From Mycobacterium nebraskense (GTDB lineage Bacteria; Actinomycetota; Actinomycetes; Mycobacteriales; Mycobacteriaceae), in assembly GCF_002102255.1 (NCBI RefSeq), contig NZ_LQPH01000116.1, positions 1-54,396 of the forward strand: a stretch of 54,396 bases of DNA, given 5' to 3'. The notes under the pieces were generated by a model. The model searched no databases. It saw only the letters and a list, made by a program, of their open reading frames with translations, and was not told where the DNA came from. The translations under genes and the position numbers were made by a program. Shown here piece by piece: positions 6,963-18,143 of the stretch (its first letter is position 1; every line of letters begins with the position of its first letter).

Positions 6963-8096
6963 TTGCGCATCGGTCCCATCACACTCGCCAGCCCGGTGGT
7001 GCTGGCCCCGATGGCGGGTGTGACCAACGTCGCATTCCGGACCCTATGTCGTGAACTGGAACACGCGAAGGTCGGCACCGTCAGCGGGCTGTACGTCTGC
7101 GAGATGGTGACCGCTCGCGCACTCGTCGAGCGGCATCCGGTCACCATGCACATGACCACCTTCGCCCCGGACGAGTCGCCACGCTCGTTGCAGCTCTACA
7201 CGGTCGATCCGGCGACCACGTACGCCGCCGCCAAAATGATCGCCGACGAGGATTTGGCCGACCACATCGACATGAATTTCGGCTGTCCGGTACCCAAGGT
7301 CACCAAACGCGGCGGCGGGGCGGCGCTGCCGTACAAGCGACGGCTGTTCGGGCAGATCGTCGCGGCGGCCGTGCGCGCCACCGAAGGCACCCAGATCCCG
7401 GTGACCGTCAAGTTCCGCGTCGGCATCGACGACGAGCACCGCACCCACCTCGACGCCGGCCGCATCGCCGAGGCGGAGGGCGCCGCCGCGGTCGCCCTGC
7501 ACGCCCGCACGGCGGCTCAGCGCTACTCCGGGACCGCCGATTGGGAGCAGATCGCCCTGCTCAAGCAACACGTGCGGACGATTCCGGTGCTGGGCAACGG
7601 CGACATCTACGACGCCAGCGATGCCCTGACGATGATGGCCACCACCGGATGCGACGGCGTCGTGATCGGCCGCGGCTGCCTGGGCCGACCCTGGCTTTTC
7701 GCCGAGCTCTCGGCCGCGTTCACCGATAGCCCCGCCCCCACCCCGCCCACGCTGGGCGAGGTCGCCGACATCGTCCGCCGACACGGGCAGTTGCTGGCCG
7801 CGCACTTCGGCGAGGACAAGGGCATGCGCGACATCCGCAAGCACACCGGCTGGTACCTGCACGGCTTTCCTGCCGGCTCGGAACTGCGCCGAGCGCTGGC
7901 GATGGTCACGACCCTCGACGAACTCGATTCGCTGCTAAGCCAATTGGACGGCGCCGTCCCATTCCCGGACGCGGCGACCGGCCCCCGGGGCCGCCAGGGC
8001 TCACCCGCCCGGGTGGCACTGCCTGAAGGCTGGCTCACCGACCCGGACGACTGCACCGTGCCGGCCGGCGCCGACGTGATGCACTCCGGCGGCTGA
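6963..8096 (+). CDS. dus: tRNA-dihydrouridine synthase (DusB-type)
   Basis: 377 aa TIM-barrel FMN enzyme. Motifs in order: APMAGVTN, MNFGCPVPKVTKRGGG (with the catalytic cysteine), VKFRVGID, LHARTAAQRYSG, LGNGDIY and GVVIGRGCLGRPW (FMN phosphate binding). The C-terminal part holds the tRNA-binding helical domain (HFGEDKGMRDIRKH). Start taken as the TTG at 6963, 6 nt after desA1; an upstream start overlapping desA1 cannot be excluded. It reduces specific uridines in the tRNA D-loop. Confidence 0.93.
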   Translation: MRIGPITLASPVVLAPMAGVTNVAFRTLCRELEHAKVGTVSGLYVCEMVTARALVERHPVTMHMTTFAPDESPRSLQLYTVDPATTYAAAKMIADEDLADHIDMNFGCPVPKVTKRGGGAALPYKRRLFGQIVAAAVRATEGTQIPVTVKFRVGIDDEHRTHLDAGRIAEAEGAAAVALHARTAAQRYSGTADWEQIALLKQHVRTIPVLGNGDIYDASDALTMMATTGCDGVVIGRGCLGRPWLFAELSAAFTDSPAPTPPTLGEVADIVRRHGQLLAAHFGEDKGMRDIRKHTGWYLHGFPAGSELRRALAMVTTLDELDSLLSQLDGAVPFPDAATGPRGRQGSPARVALPEGWLTDPDDCTVPAGADVMHSGG

Positions 8097-8319
8097 TCGA
8101 CCGCTCGAAATCGCGTTCGGGCCGATAACTCAGTACCATGTGGACCTTGCTGCATTGCGCGTTACTGCGGCGGATCGGTAACGCGCCGCCGCCCGAGCGC
8201 GACAAAGGAGTGCGACCCACGGGTGGCACGAGCCTCAGCGCTGACAACGCCAAGCGCTGGGCCGACATCGCGCACGGACACGCTGACATCCGCAACAGAG
8301 CTTCGGAGGCCGGTAAGAC

Positions 8320-10359
8320 ATGAGTGACGCCGAGGACGACGCCACTCCCGGCGCTCGGCATGCTGCGCTGGGCGCCGCCCCCTGGGAGCGGTTCTCGGAG
8401 CCGCCGTCCGACTACAGCCTCCACCTCTGGCAGACCGAGACCGCGGTCGAGCCCACCCGGCCTCGAGCAGCCGATGACCAAGAATCCGGGTCCCACGCGG
8501 GAGGCGCGGTCAGCGTCGCCGACCTGATCGCGAAACTCGGTGCCCCCTCAACCGGCCGGTCCACTCACCACCGCGTCGAGCCGGACATCGAACCCGCCCT
8601 CGAACCAGCCGAAGCCGAATCGGACCTGCCGGTAGAGCTGCAGGAAACCCAGGTGATCGAGGACCTGGCCTACTCACTCGATGTGATCTCGGAGCTCCCC
8701 GACCTCGAGCCCGCCGACCATCGGAACGGCGACGGGTCCCCATCCGACGGGACCCCGCACGCTGATCAGCGGAAAACGCGGCACCGCCACCGGCCGCTGC
8801 TGCTTGCCGCGCGCTCGGTGGCGGCGCTGCTCGCCTTGCTCGCCGTCGCCATGACCGGCGGGGCGTGGCAATGGAGTACGTCGAAGAACGCCCGCCTCAA
8901 CACCATCAACGCCCTTGACCCGCAGTCGGACGACATTCGCGACCGCAACGGACAATACGGTGACGAAGACTTCTTGATCGTCGGCATGGACTCCCGCTCC
9001 GGCGACAACGCCAACATGGGCGCCGGAAGCACCGACGACGCGGGCGGCGCCCGGTCTGACACCGTGATGCTGGTCAACATTCCGGCCAACCGCAAACGCG
9101 TGGTGGCGGTGTCTTTCCCCCGCGACCTCGCGATCACCCCGATGCAGTGCGAGGCATGGAACCCGGAGACGGGTAAGTACGGGCCCCTCTACGACGCGAA
9201 GACCAAGACCTGGGGCCCGAAGATGGTCTACACCGAGACCAAACTGAACTCGGCATTCGCCTTCGGCGGACCGAAATGCCTGGTGAAGGAAATCCAGAAG
9301 CTGTCCGGTTTGAGCATCAACCGCTTCATCGCCGTCGACTTCGCCGGCTTCGCGAAGATGGTCGACGCCCTGGGCGGTGTCGAGGTGTGCTCGAAATCCG
9401 CACTGCACGACTACGAGCTGGGCACGGTGCTCGAACACGGCGGCCGCCAGGTCCTGGACGGCCCAACCGCCCTGAATTATGTGCGAGCCCGCCAGGTCAC
9501 CACCGAAACCAACGGGGACTACGGCCGCATCAAACGCCAGCAGCTGTTCCTGTCATCGCTGCTGCGCTCATTGATCTCCGAGGACACGCTGCTTGACCTC
9601 AACAAGCTCAACAATGTCGTCAACATGTTCATCAGCGACACCGTCGTCGACAACGTGCAGTCAAAGGACTTGATCCAACTCGGTCAGTCGCTGCAGGGTA
9701 TGGCGGCCGGGCACGTGACGTTCGTCACCGTCCCGACCGGCGTAACGGACCAGAACGGCGACGAGCCGCCGCGCATGGCCGATATGCGCGCGCTGTTCGA
9801 CGCCATCATCAACGACGATCCGCTGCCCGAGGAAAACGACCAGAACGCAAAGAATCTGGGGACCTCCGACGACACGTCGGGGCGTACGAAGGCGCCCGCC
9901 ACCAAGCAGGCACCAGCCCCCACGGCGGCCCCCGAGGCTCGGCACGAGCAGGTGACCACGACCACGCCGGGCGATGTCACGGTACGGGTCTCCAACGCCA
10001 CGACGCAGAGCGGTTTGGCGGCCACCGCGACCAGCCAGCTCAAGCGGGACGGCTTCAACGTGATGACGCCGGACGATTATCCGAGTTCGGTGAACACGAC
10101 GACGGTGTTGTTCTCACCCGGCAACGAACAGGCCGCGGCGACCGTGGCGTCCTCTTTCGCCAATGCGAAAGTCCAGCGGGTCTCCGGCTACGGGCAGGTC
10201 GTTCAGGTGGTGCTCGGACCCGACTTCAAGTCGGTCGCCACTCCTCAACCGAGCGGATCGTCGATCAGCTTGCAGATCGAACGCGGGTCGGGCAGCGCCC
10301 CGGCCAAGCTGCCCGAGGACCTGACCGTCACCAACGCCGCCGACACCACCTGCGAGTAA
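8320..10359 (+). CDS. LytR-CpsA-Psr family cell-wall ligase with LytR_C domain (Rv0822c-like)
   Basis: 679 aa. An acidic cytoplasmic N-terminus (1-155) is followed by one membrane segment (about 160-183) and an extracytoplasmic LCP domain (about 212-390). [18 protein letters not shown] and NYVRARQ carry the Asp/Arg residues that bind the polyprenyl pyrophosphate head group. After a Pro/Ala-rich linker comes a LytR_C domain (about 550-640, [19 protein letters not shown]). Known: LCP proteins attach secondary polymers such as arabinogalactan to peptidoglycan. The ATG overlaps the TGA of a small upstream frame (ATGA at 8320-8323). Confidence 0.9.
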   Translation: MSDAEDDATPGARHAALGAAPWERFSEPPSDYSLHLWQTETAVEPTRPRAADDQESGSHAGGAVSVADLIAKLGAPSTGRSTHHRVEPDIEPALEPAEAESDLPVELQETQVIEDLAYSLDVISELPDLEPADHRNGDGSPSDGTPHADQRKTRHRHRPLLLAARSVAALLALLAVAMTGGAWQWSTSKNARLNTINALDPQSDDIRDRNGQYGDEDFLIVGMDSRSGDNANMGAGSTDDAGGARSDTVMLVNIPANRKRVVAVSFPRDLAITPMQCEAWNPETGKYGPLYDAKTKTWGPKMVYTETKLNSAFAFGGPKCLVKEIQKLSGLSINRFIAVDFAGFAKMVDALGGVEVCSKSALHDYELGTVLEHGGRQVLDGPTALNYVRARQVTTETNGDYGRIKRQQLFLSSLLRSLISEDTLLDLNKLNNVVNMFISDTVVDNVQSKDLIQLGQSLQGMAAGHVTFVTVPTGVTDQNGDEPPRMADMRALFDAIINDDPLPEENDQNAKNLGTSDDTSGRTKAPATKQAPAPTAAPEARHEQVTTTTPGDVTVRVSNATTQSGLAATATSQLKRDGFNVMTPDDYPSSVNTTTVLFSPGNEQAAATVASSFANAKVQRVSGYGQVVQVVLGPDFKSVATPQPSGSSISLQIERGSGSAPAKLPEDLTVTNAADTTCE

Positions 10360-10404
10360 GCGCATTTGGCGGCGCTGCACCGCCCGTTTTCGGCGCCGAG
10401 AACG

Positions 10405-10417
10405 TAGGCTTGGCGTC
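10405..10417 (+). promoter_or_regulatory. -10 box for leaderless phoY2 mRNA
   Basis: TAGGCT (10405-10410), 7 nt, then the ATG at 10418; no ribosome site is visible. Leaderless arrangement. Confidence 0.5.
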
Positions 10418-11086
10418 ATGCGGACCGCCTACCATGAGCAGCTCTCGGAGTTATCCGAGCGGCTAGGCGAGATGTGCGGGCTGGCAGGCATCGCCATGGA
10501 GCGGGCCACCCAAGCCCTGCTGCAGGCCGATCTGGTGCTGGCCGAACAGGTGATTTCCGACCACGAAAAGATCGCCACGTTGAGCGCCCGCGCCGAGGAA
10601 AGCGCCTTCGTGCTGCTGGCCTTGCAGGCACCGGTCGCCGGTGATCTGAGATCGATCGTGAGCGCCATTCAGATGGTGGCCGATATCGACCGGATGGGCG
10701 CGCTGGCCCTGCACGTCGCGAAGATCGCTCGCCGCCGGCATCCCCAGCACGCGTTGCCCGAAGAGGTCAATGGCTACTTCGCCGAAATGGGCAGGGTCGC
10801 AGTCGAGTTGGGCAACAGCGCGCAAGAGGTGGTGATGTCACGCGATCCGGAGAAAGCGGCCCGGATTCGCGAAGAGGACGACGCCATGGACGATCTGCAC
10901 CGCCATCTGTTCTCGGTGTTGATGGACCGTGAATGGAAGTACGGTGTGGCGGCCGCCGTCGACGTGACCCTGCTGGGCCGGTTCTACGAGCGCTTCGCCG
11001 ACCACGCCGTCGAAGTGGCGAGGCGCGTCATCTTCCAGGCGACCGGCAAACTGCCCGAAGAAGAAACGAAGCCCGCCTCGCAGTAA
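10418..11086 (+). CDS. phoY2: PhoU-family phosphate regulator PhoY2
   Basis: 222 aa made of two PhoU helical repeats, each with an E/DxxxD-type metal cluster ([33 protein letters not shown]). Known: PhoU proteins keep the SenX3-RegX3 system off when the Pst transporter is active, and in M. tuberculosis PhoY1/PhoY2 affect persistence. It converges on pstB 17 nt away, so regulator and transporter are neighbours but transcribed separately. Confidence 0.93.
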   Translation: MRTAYHEQLSELSERLGEMCGLAGIAMERATQALLQADLVLAEQVISDHEKIATLSARAEESAFVLLALQAPVAGDLRSIVSAIQMVADIDRMGALALHVAKIARRRHPQHALPEEVNGYFAEMGRVAVELGNSAQEVVMSRDPEKAARIREEDDAMDDLHRHLFSVLMDREWKYGVAAAVDVTLLGRFYERFADHAVEVARRVIFQATGKLPEEETKPASQ

Positions 11087-11103
11087 GCGAAAGCACACCC
11101 TGA

Positions 11104-11880
11104 CTAGCCGAAGCGGCCGGAGATGTAGTCCTCTGTCGCCTTCTGGCTCGGGTTGGAGAAGATCTTCTCGGTGTCGTCGACTTCGATCAACCGTCCCGGC
11201 TTTCCGACCGCTTCCAGGTTGAAGAACGCGGTGTAGTCGCTGACTCGGGCTGCCTGCTGCATGTTGTGGGTGACGATGACGATCGTGTAGTCCTGCTTCA
11301 GCTCGCTGATCAGCTCCTCGATGGCCATCGTCGAGATCGGGTCCAGCGCGGAGCACGGCTCGTCCATGAGCAGCACGTCCGGCTGCACGGCGATCGCCCG
11401 CGCGATGCACAAGCGCTGCTGCTGGCCGCCGGACAATCCGCCGCCGGGCCTGTCCAACCGATCCTTGACCTCGTCCCACAGGTTCGCGCCGCGCAGCGAG
11501 TATTCAGCCGTCTCGTCGAGCACCTTGCGATTGCGCACGCCCTGCAGCTTCAAACCGGCGACCACGTTGTCACGAATCGACATGGCAGGGAACGGGTTCG
11601 GCCGCTGAAAGACCATTCCGATCGCCCGGCGCACGCCGACCGGGTCGACGCCGGCGCCGTAGATGTCCTCGTCGTCGAGGAGCACGCTGCCCTCAACCCT
11701 GCCGCCGGGGACCACCTCATGCATCCGGTTGAGGGTGCGCAGCACCGTCGTCTTACCGCAGCCTGACGGGCCGATGAACGCAGTCACACTGCGGGGAAGG
11801 ATCGACAGCGTCACATCCCCTACCGCATGAAACGAACCGTAGTAGATGTTGACGGCTTTGAGGTCCAACCGCTTGGCCAC
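11104..11880 (-). CDS. pstB: Phosphate ABC transporter ATPase PstB (PhoT)
   Basis: 258 aa. Walker [10 protein letters not shown], signature LSGGQQQRL, Walker [14 protein letters not shown] and the switch histidine in [11 protein letters not shown] are all intact. It starts at the GTG 11880 and is the last gene of pstS-pstC-pstA-pstB. It corresponds to Rv0820 (phoT), which in M. tuberculosis stands without the other pst genes at this locus. It powers high-affinity phosphate import. Confidence 0.96.
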   Translation of the reverse strand: MAKRLDLKAVNIYYGSFHAVGDVTLSILPRSVTAFIGPSGCGKTTVLRTLNRMHEVVPGGRVEGSVLLDDEDIYGAGVDPVGVRRAIGMVFQRPNPFPAMSIRDNVVAGLKLQGVRNRKVLDETAEYSLRGANLWDEVKDRLDRPGGGLSGGQQQRLCIARAIAVQPDVLLMDEPCSALDPISTMAIEELISELKQDYTIVIVTHNMQQAARVSDYTAFFNLEAVGKPGRLIEVDDTEKIFSNPSQKATEDYISGRFG

Positions 11881-11893
11881 TTAGTGCTCCTGC

Positions 11894-12808
11894 CTATGAC
11901 TTCTTGGCGCCAAGGAATTTCGCTATTACTCGGGCCCCGATGTTGATGGTGGCGATCACCAGGATGAGGGTTAGGGCGGCACCCCACAACCGATCCGTGG
12001 GGACCGGGTTGACGCCGGCGCCGGCGCTGGTCTGGTTGTACATCATGCCTGGCAGCGTCCCCATGAATCCACTGAAGATGTCGAAGTTCATGGATTGCGC
12101 ATAGCCGACGAGAATCAGCAACGGGGCCGTCTCGCCCATCACCCTGGCCACCGCCAGCATGATGCCCGTGATGATGCCGGAGACCCCGGTGGGCAGCACG
12201 ACCCTGATGATCGTCCTCCACTTCGGGATGCCCAGCGCGTAGCTGGCCTCGCGAAGATCCACCGGAACGATTCGCAGCATCTCCTCGGTGGCTCGCACGA
12301 TCACCGGAAGCATCAACAGGACCAGCGCGAGGGACACCGCGAACTCGGAGCGGGGAAGACCGAACGTCGCCACGAACAGCGCGTAAACAAACAATGCCGC
12401 CACGATCGAGGGCACTCCGCTCAGGATGTCCACCATGAACGTGGCCAGCCTTCCCAGCGGGGTGCCGCCACCGTATTCGGCCAGATAGATGGCGAGCATG
12501 AGGCCGATCGGGATCGAGATCAGCGCGCATACCAATCCTTGCAGCACGGTGCCCACGATCGCGTGGTACGCGCCGCCACCGCCCACGAAGGCCGTCATGC
12601 CCGCTTGGGAATGCGTCCACCAAACGGTCGATGTGATCGCTTTGAAGCCCTTGGCGATCGCCGAGTGCAGCACCAACAGCAAGGGCATCACCGCGATCAC
12701 CGTTGACAGCGAAACCAGCACCATCGCAACGTGATCCGCGACCCGGCGGCGCCGGCTGGGCCTGGCGAACGTGCGCGGCTTCAGCGGGCGGTCCAACATC
12801 GAGGTCAT
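11894..12808 (-). CDS. pstA: Phosphate ABC transporter permease PstA
   Basis: About 304 aa with six hydrophobic segments and the EAA loop ASYALGIPKWRTIIRVVLP that docks to PstB. The start is taken at the ATG 12808, whose ATGA overlaps the pstC stop (12805-12808), the usual coupling in this operon type; an ATG at 12820 is in frame. TM1 is VAMVLVSLSTVIAVMPLLLV. Confidence 0.93.
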   Translation of the reverse strand: MTSMLDRPLKPRTFARPSRRRRVADHVAMVLVSLSTVIAVMPLLLVLHSAIAKGFKAITSTVWWTHSQAGMTAFVGGGGAYHAIVGTVLQGLVCALISIPIGLMLAIYLAEYGGGTPLGRLATFMVDILSGVPSIVAALFVYALFVATFGLPRSEFAVSLALVLLMLPVIVRATEEMLRIVPVDLREASYALGIPKWRTIIRVVLPTGVSGIITGIMLAVARVMGETAPLLILVGYAQSMNFDIFSGFMGTLPGMMYNQTSAGAGVNPVPTDRLWGAALTLILVIATINIGARVIAKFLGAKKS

Positions 12809-13833
12809 CGGCCGCCCCATCTCGTTCCGGCGGCGCCACGCGCCAGGGCGTCGACCACGAAGGTGAGCACGAAGAGCGCCAGCCCGGCGGCGATGTACGC
12901 GCCGGCCTTGTACTGGTCATTGAATTGCGCTGCGGCCCCCGCGATTTTGGTCGCGACGGTGGAGCCGCCGTCGAACAGCGACCAGCCGAACGCCGCCTGG
13001 GTTCCCCGCAAGATGATCAGCAGCGCGACCGTCTCACCCATGGCGCGGCCCAGCCCCAGCACCGCTGCGCTGATGTATCCCGACCGCCCGAACGGCAGCA
13101 CGATCGTCTTCACCACTTCCCAACGGGTGGCGCCGAGCGCCAGCACGGCCTCGATCTGCTCCTGTGGTGCCTGGATGAACACCTCGCGGGTGACGGCGGT
13201 GATGATCGGCAGGATCATCACCGCCAGCACGACGCCGCCGGTGAAAATGGTGCCGCCGCCGGCCACCGACGCGTTGCCGTCGGCGAACAGGAAGCACCAC
13301 CCCATGGAGTGGTTCAGCAAGGTGGCCAGGGGTCGCAGCTGCGGCGCCAGCACATACAGGCCCCACGCACCGTAGATGATGGAGGGAACCCCGGCCAGTA
13401 GATCGACCGCGTAGGCCAGAGGGCCGGCAGCGCGCCGCGACGAGTACTGCGTGAGGAAGATGGCGACGCCCAGCGCGACTGGCATAGCCAGGATCAACGC
13501 GAACGCGGACACGAACACAGTGACCTTAAGCAGATCGGAGATGCCGAAGTGCATCGCCGAGGTGTCGGTGGTGACCCAGTTGCCGCCGTAGCTGAAGAAG
13601 TTCTCGCGGTTGCGCTTCAATGCCGGTACCGCGCGCAGCAGCAGGAATCCGCCGATTGCCCCCATCACCACCACAATCAGCAAACCCGAACCGTTGGCGA
13701 GCCAACGGAATGCCCGATCCCCGACGTTCGGGCTTGCATCCCCCCACGGGCTGATCGGTACCACCGGCGCCTCCGGAAAGGCCGCAGCAACGGTCGCGCC
13801 CGAACCGGCGTCGATCGGGTTTGGCGTAGTCAC
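12805..13833 (-). CDS. pstC: Phosphate ABC transporter permease PstC
   Basis: 342 aa inner-membrane permease. After a 35-residue cytoplasmic N-terminus come six membrane segments and the EAA motif (VLALGATRWEVVKTIVLPFG). It starts at the GTG 13833, 48 nt after pstS, and overlaps pstA by 4 nt. Confidence 0.94.
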   Translation of the reverse strand: MTTPNPIDAGSGATVAAAFPEAPVVPISPWGDASPNVGDRAFRWLANGSGLLIVVVMGAIGGFLLLRAVPALKRNRENFFSYGGNWVTTDTSAMHFGISDLLKVTVFVSAFALILAMPVALGVAIFLTQYSSRRAAGPLAYAVDLLAGVPSIIYGAWGLYVLAPQLRPLATLLNHSMGWCFLFADGNASVAGGGTIFTGGVVLAVMILPIITAVTREVFIQAPQEQIEAVLALGATRWEVVKTIVLPFGRSGYISAAVLGLGRAMGETVALLIILRGTQAAFGWSLFDGGSTVATKIAGAAAQFNDQYKAGAYIAAGLALFVLTFVVDALARGAAGTRWGGR

Positions 13834-13881
13834 TGTGATCCCGGCACAGTTCTGTCGCTCCTTAAGTCCGGGGCCACTTGG

Positions 13882-15057
13882 TTACTGCAGGGCGTTGATC
13901 GCGGCGACGAGTCGCTCTTTGACCTTATCGGGCAGCGGGACGTAGCCGGCCGATGGAAGATCGGTCTGCCCGCTGCCGGCGGCCGCCGTGAGGAACGACT
14001 TGATCGCCCCGGAGGTGTCCGGGCCGGAACCCTTCGAGCACACGATCTCGTACGTCGCCAGCACCAACGGGTAGGCACCCGGGTCCTGGGAGCTGTACAT
14101 CGAGTGGAGGTCGAGCACCAGGTCATTGCCGTCGGCCACGAATTTGGCCGCCTTCACGGCGTTTCCGGCCGTCTCGTTGGTGAGCGGGACTACGGCGCCC
14201 TTATTGGTGGCGATCCGGGCGTACGGCATACCGCCCTGGTCGGCAAAGCCCTTCTCGACGTATCCGATGGCGCCCGGGGTGGCCCGCACGGCCTGAACGA
14301 CACCGGCCGACTTCGCGGCGCCCTCGCCCACCCCGCCCTGAAACTCGGTGCCTACGCCTTTGGTCCAGCTCTGCGGTGCGGCGGCCGTCAGATATTTCTG
14401 CATGTTGTCGGTGGTCCCCGACGAGTCAGTCCGGTAGATCGGCGTGATCTTGGTGTCGGGCAGCACGACGCCGGGATTGAGGGCCGCCAGGATCGGGTCA
14501 TTCCAGGCCGTGATCCGTCCGCTGAATATCTTGGCCAGCGCGTCACTACTCACCACCAAAGCCGGGACTCCGGCCAGGTTGTACACCAATGCGATCGGGC
14601 CGAAGACCAACGGCAAGTCCCACGCCGGGTTTCCGTCGCAGCGTGCGGAGGCCGGACCGATTTGGTCCGCGGCCAGCGGGGAGTCCGCGCCCGCGAAGTC
14701 GACATGGTCGGCGATGAACTGCTCGCGGCCGGCACCCGAACCGGTTGGGTTGTACGACACGGTCTTGCCCGGGCAGTACTGGCCCCAGACCTGGTTGAAC
14801 AACGCCATCGCGTTTTGTTGAGCCGTCGAGCCTTCCGCCGTCAGCTTGTTCTTGCCGCTACATCCCGCCGTGCCCGTGGCCCCGGAGGCGACCGCCGGGG
14901 ACGCGCCTCGGCGGTTCTGGTCGTTGCCACAGCCAGTCGATACGCCGCTAGCGACTGTCACCACCAGGGCCAGCCCCGCCAGCGCTCTTCCTCCCCTGTC
15001 GAGCCTCACCGATCTCGCTTCCTGACGCATTCGGACCGCGTGTGCGCCGCCGGCCAT
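13882..15057 (-). CDS. pstS: Phosphate-binding lipoprotein PstS
   Basis: 391 aa. A signal peptide with hydrophobic core ALAGLALVVTVASG leads to a lipobox-like VSTGC. Phosphate-binding segments AEGSTAQ, GADSPL and YRTDSSGTTDNMQKYL are present. A later ATG at 15030 would give a more usual 34-residue lipoprotein signal; neither start has a convincing ribosome site. It is the first gene of the pst operon. A GTTCACC heptamer (15133-15139, read on -) upstream could be half of a RegX3 site. Confidence 0.93.
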   Translation of the reverse strand: MAGGAHAVRMRQEARSVRLDRGGRALAGLALVVTVASGVSTGCGNDQNRRGASPAVASGATGTAGCSGKNKLTAEGSTAQQNAMALFNQVWGQYCPGKTVSYNPTGSGAGREQFIADHVDFAGADSPLAADQIGPASARCDGNPAWDLPLVFGPIALVYNLAGVPALVVSSDALAKIFSGRITAWNDPILAALNPGVVLPDTKITPIYRTDSSGTTDNMQKYLTAAAPQSWTKGVGTEFQGGVGEGAAKSAGVVQAVRATPGAIGYVEKGFADQGGMPYARIATNKGAVVPLTNETAGNAVKAAKFVADGNDLVLDLHSMYSSQDPGAYPLVLATYEIVCSKGSGPDTSGAIKSFLTAAAGSGQTDLPSAGYVPLPDKVKERLVAAINALQ

Positions 15058-15132
15058 CTCCCAAAAGGTTGCCAGGTCGTCGCGAAAATATGCTCCGACG
15101 CAGCCGACGGCAACGTCTGACTAGCAAGCGCA

Positions 15133-15139
15133 GGTGAAC
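15133..15139 (-). promoter_or_regulatory. Possible RegX3 half-site upstream of pstS
   Basis: GTTCACC on the minus strand, 76 nt before the pstS start. GTTCACC-like repeats are associated with RegX3 binding in mycobacteria, but only one good copy is visible here, so this is tentative. Confidence 0.25.
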
Positions 15140-15175
15140 AACGGGGGCTAGGGGGCCCGCTGCCTGCGTATCTGG

Positions 15176-16866
<1,691 letters not shown>

Positions 16867-17041
16867 CTAGCCCCTCCAGCTCGGGGGAACGGCATCTTCA
16901 CAATTCGCAACGCAACAACGCGTTAGTTGCCAGGACATCTAACGATAACTTGCCACCTGCCACTTTTGCGTGGTGACGATGCAGTGTGAGCCCCGCCACC
17001 CGGCGGTCCGCGACACGGCGGGCAGAGGGTTACGCGACAAT

Positions 17042-17854
17042 ATGCGCGTGCGCAAGGTGCTGATCGCGGTCGCGGCAGCGGCGATCGCTGTGGTCGTGGT
17101 TGCGCTCGGTGCCGTCGCCATCGACTACGGGAGCAGCATCTACGCCGAATACCGGCTCTCGTGCAGCGTGCGCAAAGCGGCAAACCTGAGGTCCGACCCG
17201 TTCGTGGCCATCGTGGCGTTCCCGTTCATCCCGCAGGCGATGCGCGACCACTACAACCAGCTGGAGATCAAGGCCAACGCCGTCGACCATGCGACGGTCG
17301 GCAAGGCCACCCTCGAAGCCACGATGTACTCGGTCGATCTGACTCACACGTCTTGGCTGATCAGGCCCGATGCGAAGCTGCCGGTGGGCAAACTGGAGAG
17401 CCGCATCATCATCGGCTCCACGCAGCTGGGCCGGTATATGGGCATCAGCGATTTGATGGTTGAGGCGCCCCCCAAGGAAACCAACACCGCTACCGGCGGC
17501 GTCACCGCGTCGGGCATCTCCGACAGCCACGGTCTGGTGTTCAGCGGCACCCCACATTCGGCCAACTTCGAGCACCGGGTCAGCGTCTCGGTGGACCTTT
17601 CCATCGCCCCGGACGACCAGGCGACGCTGGTGATCACGCCGACCGGCGTCCTGACCGGGCCGGATACCGCGGACCAAGCTGTCCCGGATGACAAGCGGGA
17701 TGCGGTGTTGCGCGCCTTCACCACCAGGGTGCCCAACCAGCGGCTTCCGTTCGGGGTGGCGCCGAAGACCGAAGGGGCGCGCGGCTCCGACGTCATCATC
17801 GAGGGCATCAGCTACGGAATTACCGTCAATCTGGACGGCTTCAGGCAGTCGTGA
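17042..17854 (+). CDS. lmeA: LmeA-like periplasmic DUF2993 protein (Rv0817c)
   Basis: 270 aa from the ATG 17042, matching the length of Rv0817c; the 24 upstream in-frame codons have no family resemblance. An N-terminal membrane anchor/signal (VLIAVAAAAIAVVVVALGAV) is followed by a DUF2993 lipid-binding fold. Known: LmeA supports alpha-mannan chain elongation of lipomannan in mycobacteria and binds phospholipid. A 15-bp perfect hairpin overlaps the last codons. It is divergent from glnR. Confidence 0.88.
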   Translation: MRVRKVLIAVAAAAIAVVVVALGAVAIDYGSSIYAEYRLSCSVRKAANLRSDPFVAIVAFPFIPQAMRDHYNQLEIKANAVDHATVGKATLEATMYSVDLTHTSWLIRPDAKLPVGKLESRIIIGSTQLGRYMGISDLMVEAPPKETNTATGGVTASGISDSHGLVFSGTPHSANFEHRVSVSVDLSIAPDDQATLVITPTGVLTGPDTADQAVPDDKRDAVLRAFTTRVPNQRLPFGVAPKTEGARGSDVIIEGISYGITVNLDGFRQS

Positions 17855-17878
17855 CCCCGTCATGACTGCCTGAAGCCG
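17836..17878 (+). terminator. 15-bp perfect hairpin across the lmeA stop codon
   Basis: Arms 17836-17850 and 17864-17878 are perfectly complementary with a 13-nt loop. The left arm encodes the last residues of LmeA and the TGA is in the loop. No T-tract follows. Likely a terminator insulating the downstream cysteine-regulated leader; an effect on mRNA stability is possible. Confidence 0.6.
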
Positions 17879-17912
17879 AGGGTCTGCGGTCCGCGCGGCA
17901 ACCGCCGCTGAT

Positions 17913-17940
17913 TTGATCGCTGCCCGTCATTCGGTAAGCT
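17913..17940 (+). promoter_or_regulatory. Promoter of the cysA2 operon leader
   Basis: -35 TTGATC (17913-17918), 16-nt spacer, -10 TAAGCT (17935-17940), 7 nt to the GTG at 17948. This spacing puts the transcript start on the GTG, i.e. a leaderless leader peptide. Confidence 0.65.
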
Positions 17941-17947
17941 TGCCGAC

Positions 17948-18037
17948 GTGCCAGCCCGCTTTGAGCCCCTGCTCACCCAACGCCGCGCAGTCGATCTGTG
18001 CCGCACCGCGGGCTGTTGCTGTCGCTGTAGCTGCTGA
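17948..18037 (+). CDS. Leaderless poly-cysteine leader peptide (cysteine attenuator)
   Basis: A 29-codon frame starting GTG and ending in the run GCCCRCSC, with six cysteines in all (C18, C23, C24, C25, C27, C29). The -10 box TAAGCT ends 7 nt before the GTG, so translation can begin at the mRNA 5' end. It lies 106 nt before the DUF4395-cysA2-sseC2 genes. Known: leaderless polycysteine sORFs upstream of cysA2-type operons act as cysteine-responsive attenuators in mycobacteria. Inference: when Cys-tRNA is scarce, ribosomes stall on the Cys codons and expose the downstream ribosome site (AGGAG, 18132-18136). Confidence 0.85.
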   Translation: MPARFEPLLTQRRAVDLCRTAGCCCRCSC

Positions 18038-18143
18038 GTCGCCGCGCCTTTTCGCGTCGCGCTCGGAGCAGCCCCGGAACTTTACCGTGGCCCGTCTCCC
18101 GTCGTTCCTTCCTAAAGCAACAGGCGTATCCAGGAGTAGTACC

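Noticed and set aside
13549..15120. A 523-codon plus-strand open frame opposite pstC and pstS
   Set aside because: It is a GC-rich shadow: pstC and pstS on the other strand have full family motifs, while this frame is Arg/Gly/His-rich with no domain.
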